From Tessaracoccus bendigoensis DSM 12906 (GTDB lineage Bacteria > Actinomycetota > Actinomycetes > Propionibacteriales > Propionibacteriaceae), in NCBI RefSeq assembly GCF_900141915.1, contig NZ_FQZG01000049.1, positions 1 through 33,135 on the forward strand: 33,135 bases of DNA, in the 5' to 3' direction. Below the pieces are notes generated by a model that did no database searches, was not told the origin of the DNA, and worked only from the letters and a program-made list of their open reading frames with translations. Positions 1 through 8,330 of this stretch are shown in pieces. Every line of letters begins with the position of its first letter. Position 1 is the first letter of the stretch. A program made the translations under genes and the position numbers.

Positions 1-990
<990 letters not shown>

Positions 991-1189
991 AATTATCAGA
1001 ACAACCAGCAAAAAACCGGCCGATAACTGTCAATCAGTTCGACACTGACCAAGCCCAAAACTGGACTCATCAATAATCTCAAAGAAATCCGCAACACAAC
1101 CAAAACAGTTGCGCTGACGGGAACACATCACAACCAGACCAAAAAAGGCCCAACCACAATGTGCACAAAAAATTGGCATTGACTATAAA

Positions 1190-1209
1190 GCACGCTGTTG
1201 AGTTCTCAA
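1190..1209 (-). promoter_or_regulatory. Conserved rrn leader motif (antitermination/processing)
   Basis: On the minus strand this reads TTGAGAACTCAACAGCGTGC, about 200 nt upstream of the 16S 5' end and downstream of all the strong promoter candidates. A near-identical sequence occurs in the rRNA leaders of many actinobacteria, where it is associated with antitermination (boxA-like) or leader processing. It is followed by TTTATAGTC. The AT-rich tract between here and the 16S gene is untranslated leader. Confidence 0.7.
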
Positions 1210-1276
1210 GTTTCGGGTGCAACCCACACATCAACCGAACCAACCGGCACGACATCAGCTTGGGGCAACTCGACCA

Positions 1277-1305
1277 ACCTTACCAGCAGGAATCCAGCTC
1301 GTCAA
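1277..1305 (-). promoter_or_regulatory. rrn promoter candidate, gene-proximal
   Basis: On the minus strand the -35 is TTGACG (1300-1305) and the -10 is TAAGGT (1277-1282), separated by exactly 17 bp. The spacer and flanks resemble those of the 1422-1450 promoter (GCGAGTTTGACGAGCTG against GCGAGATTGACAAGCTG), which suggests the two arose by tandem duplication. This is the last strong candidate before the leader motif. Confidence 0.7.
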
Positions 1306-1334
1306 ACTCGCTCGATTTCAGACCGTCAGATTGA

Positions 1335-1361
1335 ATTATGCTCTTTTGATTGCCGAAGCAA
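1335..1361 (-). promoter_or_regulatory. Weak rrn promoter candidate
   Basis: On the minus strand TTGCTT (1356-1361) is followed after 15 bp by CATAAT (1335-1340). The -10 is one base from TATAAT, but the spacer is short and the -35 is poor. It is listed because it lies between better candidates. Confidence 0.3.
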
Positions 1362-1421
1362 TCCATGCCTTGGAGGGAATCCCGTACTCAACCAGGTTTT
1401 CCGCTTGTCGGCACTCGTTCA

Positions 1422-1450
1422 ACCTTAGGGTTTCGATTTCAGCTTGTCAA
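1422..1450 (-). promoter_or_regulatory. rrn promoter candidate with consensus -35
   Basis: On the minus strand a consensus TTGACA (1445-1450) is followed after 17 bp by TAAGGT (1422-1427). This is the best -35 of the series, and the -10 is the same hexamer as in two other members of the array. Confidence 0.75.
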
Positions 1451-1464
1451 TCTCGCTGATCTCG

Positions 1465-1493
1465 ACCTTATGAAGAACTATTCGACCATTCAA
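1465..1493 (-). promoter_or_regulatory. rrn promoter candidate overlapping a palindrome
   Basis: On the minus strand TTGAAT (1488-1493) is followed after 17 bp by TAAGGT (1465-1470). The -35 hexamer lies inside the perfect inverted repeat at 1484-1500, so a protein bound there would cover it. Only this member of the array has such a site. Confidence 0.6.
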
Positions 1494-1500
1494 AATGGTC
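1484..1500. repeat. Perfect 7-bp inverted repeat in the rrn promoter region
   Basis: GACCATT and AATGGTC are separated by CAA. The repeat overlaps the -35 of the promoter at 1465-1493. It could be an operator or a small hairpin, and nothing in the sequence identifies the binding protein. Confidence 0.6.
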
Positions 1501-1560
1501 TATTGCGCATCGCTTCCCACGGATTCATAATCCTAGGGCTGCTTTGCGGCAGCTCGATCA

Positions 1561-1589
1561 ACTCTACTCAGTCCAGTCAAGCGACGCAA
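1561..1589 (-). promoter_or_regulatory. rrn promoter candidate
   Basis: On the minus strand TTGCGT (1584-1589) is followed after 17 bp by TAGAGT (1561-1566). The -35 is weaker than in its neighbours, but the spacing matches. Confidence 0.45.
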
Positions 1590-1702
1590 ATCGCGCCGGT
1601 TTCAGGCCTGCATTGAGTTGTACTGCCCACGGCCCGGTCATGCCCCTATCGACGCTTTTCGCATTCTCATCAGGGCGCTTCCGTTTTGCGGCAACCTGAG
1701 CA

Positions 1703-1731
1703 AGCTTAGGGGCAGGTTCGACGCAGGTCAA
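1703..1731 (-). promoter_or_regulatory. Distal rrn promoter candidate overlapping the upstream stop codon
   Basis: On the minus strand TTGACC (1726-1731) is followed after 17 bp by TAAGCT (1703-1708). The -35 overlaps the TGA stop (1728-1730) of the preceding minus-strand gene, so the rRNA promoter region begins exactly where that gene ends. Confidence 0.6.
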
Positions 1732-2927
1732 GTCGAGGGGTTTGACGCTGGCCGCTGTCCCAGCACGAAGAGGTGGTCGACGTCATCTCCGTGCTCGATG
1801 TAGGTCTCGATCTCCACGAGGCCGGCCGCCACGATGGCGTCCCTCACCTGGCGCGGATCGTGCCTCACCCAGGGTGTGTCGACCTCCCGCCCCAACCACG
1901 TCGAACTCGTCGACACAGCGGCACCAGCGTTCAGCGCCAGGGCAAGCACCCCTTCCTCGTCGATGAGGTTGGCCAGATAGGCGACTTGTGACGCAACCTC
2001 GCTGGGCGTGTAGTGCACGAGGCTGTACCAGGCGGTGACCGCCCCCCAACCGGAGGCTGCCGGGGGACGGAGCAACCGGCGCAGGTCGGCCGCTTCGAAC
2101 GCGAGGCCCGGGTGCATTCGGCGCGCCGTCTCCAGCATTGCCGGGGAGAAGTCGTACCCGATGACGTCAGCTCCTGCCCGCGCAAGGTAGGCGGTTGCAA
2201 CACCGGTGCCACACCCCACATCGGCTATCGGGCGTCCCCCCGCCAAGTCCACCACGCGGTCAAGCAGCCATCGTTCAATGGGTCGTTCATCCAACCGGTC
2301 CTGATACTCCTCGCCGTAGACCTCCGCCACCGCGGCATATGTCGCCAGGATCTGCTCGTCGCGCTCGCTCGCACCATGCGCGAGGATGACCTCCCTGTCG
2401 ACCTCCGGTTCCGGCCCGCCAGGACGGACGGCGTCCCCGAGCAGGTGGACCCAGCGGCCATCCTGTTGGCCCGCCCGCTTCGGCAGCAGTTCCACCAGCG
2501 GGACCTCAAGCTGGGCCATAGCCTCCAGCCTCGCTTCCACCTCCTGACGGTCCGCGAAGTGGAAGATCCGCTCGCTACGCGTCTTCAACTCACCAGCCGC
2601 CTGTGGCCCGCGCAGCAGGAGGACGGTCAACAGGGCCCGCTCGTCGTCACCCAGCCCGAGACCCTCCGACGCAATCTGTGCGTATTTGAGGGTACGTTTC
2701 CCGTAATCCATCCAGGTCACCCGGGCCAGGTCCTTCTCCTTCAACGAGCGGACGGCATCCAGCACCGTCCGCTCGTCATAGTCGACGACCGGTTCGCGAC
2801 TGCTCGACTGGTTGCAGGCGGTGCGCAGCGCGTTGAGCGTCATTGGATAGCTGGCTGGGACCGTCACCTCCTTCTCCAGGAGGCATCCGAGCACCCGTTG
2901 TTCTTCTGCGGACAGTTTCGGCAGCAC
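1728..2927 (-). CDS. DUF480 (YceH/UPF0502)-SAM methyltransferase fusion
   Basis: A 399-residue protein starting at GTG 2927. Residues 1-165 resemble the DUF480/YceH family of paired winged helices ([45 protein letters not shown]). Residues 215-395 form a class I methyltransferase whose AdoMet-binding loop is VGCGTG at 237-242, followed by an acidic strand end (DFSPAMLE). The substrate is unknown. A winged-helix module joined to a methyltransferase suggests a nucleic-acid-linked or regulatory role, but that is inference. The Shine-Dalgarno sequence is poor. It is divergent from lysC with about 96 bp between, and is read in the same direction as the rRNA operon that follows it. The domain calls are firm by motif; the joint function is not known to me. 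Confidence 0.85.
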   Translation of the reverse strand: MLPKLSAEEQRVLGCLLEKEVTVPASYPMTLNALRTACNQSSSREPVVDYDERTVLDAVRSLKEKDLARVTWMDYGKRTLKYAQIASEGLGLGDDERALLTVLLLRGPQAAGELKTRSERIFHFADRQEVEARLEAMAQLEVPLVELLPKRAGQQDGRWVHLLGDAVRPGGPEPEVDREVILAHGASERDEQILATYAAVAEVYGEEYQDRLDERPIERWLLDRVVDLAGGRPIADVGCGTGVATAYLARAGADVIGYDFSPAMLETARRMHPGLAFEAADLRRLLRPPAASGWGAVTAWYSLVHYTPSEVASQVAYLANLIDEEGVLALALNAGAAVSTSSTWLGREVDTPWVRHDPRQVRDAIVAAGLVEIETYIEHGDDVDHLFVLGQRPASNPST

Positions 2928-3023
2928 AACCTGACGCTACACCGAGAGCTTGGGGAGCGCGGACGCTCTCGCCCAACCGATGGGAGACGAACTAGACTCA
3001 TCGAGGTTCCCGGGAGGATATAC

Positions 3024-4298
3024 ATGGGTCGCATCGTTCAGAAGTTCGGCGGATCGTCAGTTGCCGATTCGGAGTCCATCAAGCGCGTCGCGCGCAGAAT
3101 CGCGCGCACCAGGGGTGAAGGACACGACGTCATCATCGTCATCTCGGCGATGGGAGACACCACAGATGAGTTGATGGACCTGGCCCTTCAGGTATCCCCC
3201 AGCCCGAAGTCGCGAGAGCTCGACATGCTGATCACGACCGGGGAGCGCCAGTCGGCCGCCCTTCTCGCGATGGCGCTGTCCGACCTCGGTGTAGAGGCGG
3301 TCTCCTACACCGGATCCCAGGCAGGCGTCATCACGACCCCGACGCACGGCAATGCGCGAATCATCGACATCACCCCAGGCAGGGTCGAGCGGGCCCTCGA
3401 CGAGGGCAGTGTGGCGATCGTCGCCGGTTTCCAAGGCGTCGCCCAGACCACCAAAGACGTCACGACGTTGGGCCGTGGGGCATCGGACACCACCGCCGTC
3501 GCACTGGCCGCAGCGCTCGGCGCCGACTACTGCGAAATCTACTCCGACGTGGACGGCATCTACACCGCCGATCCCCGGATCGTGAAGTCGGCCCGTCACA
3601 TCCGTGAGATCGGCTACGAGGACATGATGGAGTTGGCCGCCTCGGGCGCGAAGATTCTCCACCTGCGGTGCGTCGAATACGCGCGCCGGGAAGGGGTGCC
3701 CGTTCATGTGCGCTCCTCATTCACCGACAAGCCAGGCACCTGGGTCAAAGACCAGGCCGAGATCACCAAGGACGAGACCATGGAAGAAGCCATCATCACC
3801 GGTGTCGCGCACGACCGCGGCGAGGCCAAGATCACCGTCGCAGGGGTGCCGGACCGCCCGGGCGAGGCGGCGCAGATCTTCACCGCGATCGCCAACGAGC
3901 AGCTCAACATCGACATGATCGTGCAGAACATTTCGCGGCTGAGCGACATCAAGACCGACATCTCATTCACCCTCCCGATGGACGACGGCGCTCGCGCGAT
4001 CGCCGCTTTGGAGGCCATCAAGGATCGGGTCGGTTTCGACGAATTGCTCTATGACGACCAGATCGGCAAGGTGTCCGTCGTCGGGGTCGGGATGCGTTCA
4101 CACCCAGGCGTTTCCGCCCGGTTCTTCGATGCCCTGGCCAAGGTCGATGTGAACCTCCAGATGATCTCGACCTCGGAGATCAGGATCTCCGTCATCGTGG
4201 GTGCAGACGACGTCGACCGCGCGGTGCGCGCCGCCCACACCGCCTTCGGCCTGGACGCAGACTCCGAGGCGACCGTCTACGCGGGCACCGGTCGCTGA
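3024..4298 (+). CDS. lysC: Aspartate kinase (LysC)
   Basis: A 424-residue cytoplasmic enzyme that phosphorylates L-aspartate, the first step towards lysine, methionine, threonine and diaminopimelate. The N terminus has the signature KFGGSSV (residues 7-13), followed by [15 protein letters not shown] and the ATP/aspartate-binding block [16 protein letters not shown]. Two ACT regulatory domains occupy roughly residues 265-424, the usual site of lysine/threonine feedback. The ATG at 3024 is chosen because GGGAGG lies 7 nt upstream; the longer open frame to the left is antisense to the DUF480 gene. The length is typical of actinobacterial alpha subunits. No asd gene follows, unlike the lysC-asd pair of Corynebacterium. 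Confidence 0.96.
   Translation: MGRIVQKFGGSSVADSESIKRVARRIARTRGEGHDVIIVISAMGDTTDELMDLALQVSPSPKSRELDMLITTGERQSAALLAMALSDLGVEAVSYTGSQAGVITTPTHGNARIIDITPGRVERALDEGSVAIVAGFQGVAQTTKDVTTLGRGASDTTAVALAAALGADYCEIYSDVDGIYTADPRIVKSARHIREIGYEDMMELAASGAKILHLRCVEYARREGVPVHVRSSFTDKPGTWVKDQAEITKDETMEEAIITGVAHDRGEAKITVAGVPDRPGEAAQIFTAIANEQLNIDMIVQNISRLSDIKTDISFTLPMDDGARAIAALEAIKDRVGFDELLYDDQIGKVSVVGVGMRSHPGVSARFFDALAKVDVNLQMISTSEIRISVIVGADDVDRAVRAAHTAFGLDADSEATVYAGTGR
3780..4298 (+). CDS. Probable internal start for the aspartate kinase beta subunit
   Basis: ATG 3780 begins [18 protein letters not shown] in the lysC frame and is preceded by AAGGA with a 7-nt gap, a good ribosome-binding site inside a coding region. 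In Corynebacterium and Bacillus, aspartate kinase is alpha2beta2 and the beta chain is made from an in-frame internal start at the equivalent place, just before the ACT domains. The product here would be 172 residues holding only the two ACT domains. Whether it is used in this organism is inference. Confidence 0.5.
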   Translation: MEEAIITGVAHDRGEAKITVAGVPDRPGEAAQIFTAIANEQLNIDMIVQNISRLSDIKTDISFTLPMDDGARAIAALEAIKDRVGFDELLYDDQIGKVSVVGVGMRSHPGVSARFFDALAKVDVNLQMISTSEIRISVIVGADDVDRAVRAAHTAFGLDADSEATVYAGTGR

Positions 4299-4306
4299 CC
4301 TCATTC

Positions 4307-5680
4307 ATGAGGCCCGTGAAGCGGCGCAGTCTGCTGTCTGTGATTGCGGTGGCGCCGCTCGCAGCGTGCGTCCGGGAACCAGAACCGTCCCCGCCGCCGT
4401 CCCCGTTCCAGCCGACCCCGACTCCCAGCCTCTGGCCCGACCGCCCAGGCGATCTCACCAGCGTCGAGGCTGTCATCTTCGACGGCGCCTTCGGGCGGGG
4501 ATATGTGGACCTCGCCGCAAACGCACTGACTTCTGAGTTCCCGTCGGTGAAGGTCACCGTCTCGGCGGTGACGAATATCACGGCGGAGTTGGCCGCGCGG
4601 TTCGAGGACGGCGCGACCCCACCCGACCTGATCGACAACTCCGGCGCGGACCAGTTGGCGGTCGCACAGATGGTCGACGACTTCCTGCCCCTTGACGACG
4701 TGATCGCCTGCGAGAACTCACAAGGTGAGTTGATCTCAGACACGCTCTACGCGAACGCCCTCGACCCGGGAATCGTCAACGACAAGCTGATCAGCATCCC
4801 TTACGCGCTCTCCGTCTACGGCCTCTGGTACTCAGGCGCCACCTTCGCAGAACAGGGTTGGGCGGTCCCCACGGCGTGGGACGAGATGCTCGCCCTCGGC
4901 GCGGAGGCGAAGGCCATCGACACGTTCCTGTTCGCCTGGGGCGACGGCGCCGCCCACTACTACCAGGAGTTGGCGATCAGCTCCGCCATCAAGGAAGGCG
5001 GCGACGAGGTCCGCGTCGCGCTCGACAACCTTGAGCCCGACGGCTGGTCTCATCCCGCGGTGAGCGGCGTCCTCGAACAGCTCGAAGCCTGCGTGGCGGC
5101 GGGTCTGGTGCTGTACGGCGGGGCCTTCCAGGCCGCACAGGCCGAGTGGTCAGAGAATCGTCGGGCGTTGTTCTACCCGTCCGGCGCGTGGATCGTCCAC
5201 GAGGTGGCCGACCACACCGCGGACGGGTTCGAGATGATGGCTTCACCGGTGCCGACGTTGACGAGTTCACCGACCCTGCCGATCGCGGCGGTCCACTCAA
5301 CCGCGACTGAGGCGTTCCTGGTACCGGCCAGGGCGGCCAACCCGGAGGGCGGCAAGGCGTTGCTGCGCTCAATCCTCAATCCCGAGGTCGCGCAGGAGTT
5401 CACCCGAACGAACCTGATGCCGACGGTAGTGCGCAACTCGGTGCCGACCGACCTGGAGTCCAGCGCGCTCGATTCCCAGACCAGGCTGCTCGCAGACGCC
5501 GGCGACAACGTGTTCTCCTGGCGGTTCGCCGACTACTACGGGCTCGCGCCCGAGCAGGATCTGCTGTGGGCACAGTTCCTGTCGGGTCAACTCACGGCCC
5601 TGTCGCTGGCCAACCAATTGCAGGCGCTAAGCGACCGGGTGCGAAACGACCCGACCGTCGAGCGCTACACCGTCTCCTGA
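4307..5680 (+). CDS. Extracellular solute-binding lipoprotein, NgcE-like sugar ABC transporter family
   Basis: A 457-residue secreted lipoprotein with a basic N terminus (MRPVKRRSLL), a short hydrophobic stretch and the lipobox LAAC, followed by a proline-rich tether (PEPSPPPSPFQPTPTP). The mature part has the layout of family-1 solute-binding proteins. It most resembles the NgcE group that binds N-acetylglucosamine/diacetylchitobiose (early FDGAFGRGY, DNSGADQLA, PYALSVYGLWYS, FYPSGAWIVHE). It starts 8 nt after the lysC stop and may be co-transcribed with it; GTG 4316 is an alternative start. No permease or ATPase genes are nearby, so it must use a transporter encoded elsewhere, or have become an orphan. 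The exact ligand is not certain. Confidence 0.8.
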   Translation: MRPVKRRSLLSVIAVAPLAACVREPEPSPPPSPFQPTPTPSLWPDRPGDLTSVEAVIFDGAFGRGYVDLAANALTSEFPSVKVTVSAVTNITAELAARFEDGATPPDLIDNSGADQLAVAQMVDDFLPLDDVIACENSQGELISDTLYANALDPGIVNDKLISIPYALSVYGLWYSGATFAEQGWAVPTAWDEMLALGAEAKAIDTFLFAWGDGAAHYYQELAISSAIKEGGDEVRVALDNLEPDGWSHPAVSGVLEQLEACVAAGLVLYGGAFQAAQAEWSENRRALFYPSGAWIVHEVADHTADGFEMMASPVPTLTSSPTLPIAAVHSTATEAFLVPARAANPEGGKALLRSILNPEVAQEFTRTNLMPTVVRNSVPTDLESSALDSQTRLLADAGDNVFSWRFADYYGLAPEQDLLWAQFLSGQLTALSLANQLQALSDRVRNDPTVERYTVS

Positions 5681-5687
5681 GCGGGAT

Positions 5688-7337
5688 TCATCGCCGACGA
5701 CCGGTGCCGAAGATGCCCCGGATGATCTCGCGGCCGGCCGTGCGCATCAGGTCCTTGAACACGGGCGAGCCCGTGACCTGCTCGACCAGCGTCGGATTCT
5801 CCTTCTCCCACTTGCGCTGGGCGGCTTCGTCGGCGCGTTGCTGTTTCTCAATGCGGGCGCGCTCCTGTTCCAGTTCCCGCTGACGGCGCCGGAACTCCTT
5901 CTCCTGCCTGGCGGCGGCCTCAGCCGCCTCCTTGGTCCGCTCGTCGTCGGCCTTCTGCGCGCTCTCCGCCTCCGCCTTCCTCGCGCCTTCAGCCAGGCGC
6001 TCCGTCAGCAACTCATAGGCCGACTCACGGTCGATCGGTGTGCCGTAGCGGGCCTTCAGCGGCGACGCGGCCACGATCGCCTGCAACTGCGGCTCGGGGG
6101 TGGGGCCCATCTGCGAGGTCGGCGCCCAGATCCTGGTCCATGCCACCGGGGTCGGCGCTCCCCTCTCGCTCATCACCGTCACCACGGCCTCGCCGATGCC
6201 GAGTTGCTGCAGCAGGGCTCCGAGATCGTAAGAGGAGGTGGGGTACGTCGCGACGGTGGCTTTGAGGGCTTTGACGTCGTTCGGGGTGTGGGCGCGCATC
6301 TGGTGCTGCACCCGTGATCCGAGTTGGGCGAGGATGTCGTCGGGCACGTCCTTCGGGGTCTGCGTCACGAAAAAGATGCCCACCCCCTTCGAGCGGATCA
6401 ACCGCACGGTCTGGGTGACGGAATCGACAAACGCCTTCGACGCGCCGTCGAACAGCAGGTGCGCCTCGTCGAAGAAGAACACCAGCTTCGGCAGATCCTG
6501 GTCGCCGACCTCTGGAAGGGATGAATACAGGTCGGCCAGCAGCCACATCAGGAAGGTGGAGAACAGCGCGGGGCGCGACATCAGCGTCGGCAGTTCGAGC
6601 AGTGACACGACGCCGCGGCCGTCTGGTGCGACGCGGAGCAGTTCGGACGGCTCGAACTCCGGCTCGCCGAAGAACACGTCGGCCCCCTGATCGGAGAGGG
6701 TCACCAGCGACCGGAGGATGACCCCCGCTGTGGCGGTGCTGACGCCTCCGATGCCCTTCAACTCCGCCCGACCGTCGTCGGAAGTGAGGTATCTGAGCAG
6801 TTCGACGAGGTCCTTGAGGTCCAGCAGCGCCAGCCCTGCCCTGTCCGCGTAGTGGAACACGAGGCCGAGCGACGACTCCTGAACCTGGTTCAGGCCAAGG
6901 ACCTTGGCCAGCAGGATCGGGCCGAACGCGCTGACGGTGGCCCGGATGGGGGTCCCGACCCCCTCGCCTCCCAGGGCGAAGAACTCGGTCGGAAACGACT
7001 CCGCCGCCCACGGCTGCCCCTGTGCCTGTGTCCTCGCGAGCAGCTTCTCCCCAGGCTGAGGAGCGGTCGCAATGCCGCTGAGGTCGCCCTTGATGTCTGC
7101 GGCGAACACCGGCACCCCTGCTCTGCTCAGCGCTTCGGCGAGCACTTGGAGCGTGACGGTCTTCCCGGTCCCGGTCGCGCCTGCCACCAGCCCGTGGCGG
7201 TTGAACATGCCGAGGGGGATCCGGATCGGCGCATCTGATACCGGCTCACCGCCGTCGATCAGGACACCGAGGGTCGCCGACGGAGACTCGAAGGCGTATC
7301 CGGTTCGAATCTGCTCAATCTGGGTCGAATCGTTCAC
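5688..7337 (-). CDS. HerA-like ATPase, DUF853 (YjgR) family
   Basis: A 549-residue P-loop ATPase with Walker A GATGTGKT at residues 53-60 and Walker B ending in DEAH at 290-293 (VFFFDEAHLLFDG). The sensor-like block IFFVTQTPKDVPDDILAQLG is typical of the DUF853 branch of the FtsK/HerA superfamily. Residues 430-520 are a highly charged region likely to form a coiled coil, and the C terminus is basic (GIFGTGRRR). GTG 7337 is chosen over ATG 7385 because GAAGG precedes it and the longer form would overlap the divergent gene at 7375. It is cytoplasmic with an unknown substrate; a DNA-translocation role is the family expectation. It converges with the sugar-binding lipoprotein gene, with 7 bp between stops. 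Confidence 0.9.
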   Translation of the reverse strand: MNDSTQIEQIRTGYAFESPSATLGVLIDGGEPVSDAPIRIPLGMFNRHGLVAGATGTGKTVTLQVLAEALSRAGVPVFAADIKGDLSGIATAPQPGEKLLARTQAQGQPWAAESFPTEFFALGGEGVGTPIRATVSAFGPILLAKVLGLNQVQESSLGLVFHYADRAGLALLDLKDLVELLRYLTSDDGRAELKGIGGVSTATAGVILRSLVTLSDQGADVFFGEPEFEPSELLRVAPDGRGVVSLLELPTLMSRPALFSTFLMWLLADLYSSLPEVGDQDLPKLVFFFDEAHLLFDGASKAFVDSVTQTVRLIRSKGVGIFFVTQTPKDVPDDILAQLGSRVQHQMRAHTPNDVKALKATVATYPTSSYDLGALLQQLGIGEAVVTVMSERGAPTPVAWTRIWAPTSQMGPTPEPQLQAIVAASPLKARYGTPIDRESAYELLTERLAEGARKAEAESAQKADDERTKEAAEAAARQEKEFRRRQRELEQERARIEKQQRADEAAQRKWEKENPTLVEQVTGSPVFKDLMRTAGREIIRGIFGTGRRR

Positions 7338-7374
7338 CGGCCCACCTTCGCACACGGGCGGGTAATGTGGAGCC

Positions 7375-7668
7375 GTGATCTTCAAGCGCGTCGGCGATAC
7401 CCGCCCATACCCGGACCACGGCTACACCCAGAAGCAATGGGTCGCCATCGCACCCAACCAGGTGCGCCTTGACGAGTTGACGACCACCAAGCGCACGCTC
7501 GATCTCGAGGCGCTGCTTGAGGAGGACTCGACCTTCTACGGCGACCTGTTCGCCCACGTCGTCGCCTACCGAGGTGAGCTCTACCTGGAGGATGGCCTGC
7601 ACCGGGCTCTGCGAGCGGCGCTCCAACAACGCCAGACAATGCACGCCCGGGTGCTGGAGTTGAACTAG
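7375..7668 (+). CDS. VapB-family antitoxin-like small protein without a toxin partner
   Basis: A 97-residue protein (MIFKRVGDTRPYPDHG at the start, YLEDGLHRALRAALQQR near the end). I recall close actinobacterial homologues annotated as type II VapB-family antitoxin, but no PIN-domain VapC toxin lies next to it. The conservation and the housekeeping neighbours make a non-addiction role plausible. The GTG start at 7375 is 37 bp from the divergent ATPase start, so the two share a short promoter region. TAATGT at 7363-7368 could be its -10, which would make the message nearly leaderless. It is followed after 54 bp by the LytR_C gene on the same strand, so they may form an operon. Confidence 0.75.
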   Translation: MIFKRVGDTRPYPDHGYTQKQWVAIAPNQVRLDELTTTKRTLDLEALLEEDSTFYGDLFAHVVAYRGELYLEDGLHRALRAALQQRQTMHARVLELN

Positions 7669-7722
7669 AGTCTGCATGTCAAGGGGAGATTCCCCCGATC
7701 CGAAGAAGGAGAATCAGGCAGC

Positions 7723-8262
7723 GTGCGCATCTTCAGGCTCATCGCAACCCCGGTTATCCTGCTCGGATTGCTCGGCCTATTGGCCTGGGGCGCCTTCTGG
7801 GGCTGGAACTCGTTGACGGCGCCGTTGCCGTCCCCCTCGCCGACCCCCTGCGTGACAAGGTCGTCGGAGACCATCAACGTGACGCAGGTCAGCGTCAGGA
7901 TATTCAACGGCGGCTACACCACCGGCCAGGCCAGCAGGGCCAGGACCAGGCTTGAGGCATTCGGATTCCAGGGGATCCGCATCTACAACACCGAAGACGA
8001 CGGTATGGTCAAGGAGGTCACGATCCGGGCCAACAAGACCCAGGTCGCCCAGATCCGGCTCGTCGCGTCCCAGTTCGTCGACCCGGTGATCGAGCACGAC
8101 GACCGCGTCGACGGCACCGTAGACATCATCCTGCCCACCGACCCTCCGGTCTACAACGAGAAGCCGTTCTTCCAGGTGAGTTCCCCGGACGGCACGATCT
8201 GCGTCGTTCCCTCACCCACGCCGTCTCCCTCTCCTTCGCCGTCACCTAGCCGCGAGCCCTGA
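7723..8262 (+). CDS. Membrane-anchored LytR C-terminal (LytR_C) domain protein
   Basis: A 179-residue protein with one N-terminal membrane segment (about residues 6-27, IATPVILLGLLGLLAWGAFW) and the rest outside. A LytR_C domain starts near residue 60 (VSVRIFNGGYTTGQASRA, then FGFQGIRIYN). The C terminus is a low-complexity PSPSPSP tail, a common cell-wall-spanning or disordered element. Start GTG 7723 has GAAGAAGGAG upstream. LytR_C domains occur at the end of LytR-CpsA-Psr wall-polymer ligases and in stand-alone envelope proteins. This one lacks the catalytic LCP domain, so an envelope structural or accessory role is inferred. Confidence 0.85.
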   Translation: MRIFRLIATPVILLGLLGLLAWGAFWGWNSLTAPLPSPSPTPCVTRSSETINVTQVSVRIFNGGYTTGQASRARTRLEAFGFQGIRIYNTEDDGMVKEVTIRANKTQVAQIRLVASQFVDPVIEHDDRVDGTVDIILPTDPPVYNEKPFFQVSSPDGTICVVPSPTPSPSPSPSPSREP

Positions 8263-8330
8263 CGGCCGGGCGCGGTCCTGACCACCGGTCGCCGAATGAG
8301 ACTGTCCGAGGGCTCGGATAGGTTCTAGGC

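Noticed and set aside
2013-3023. A 337-codon upstream extension of aspartate kinase
   Set aside because: It is antisense to the DUF480-methyltransferase gene, and the family start [12 protein letters not shown] with a good ribosome-binding site is at 3024.
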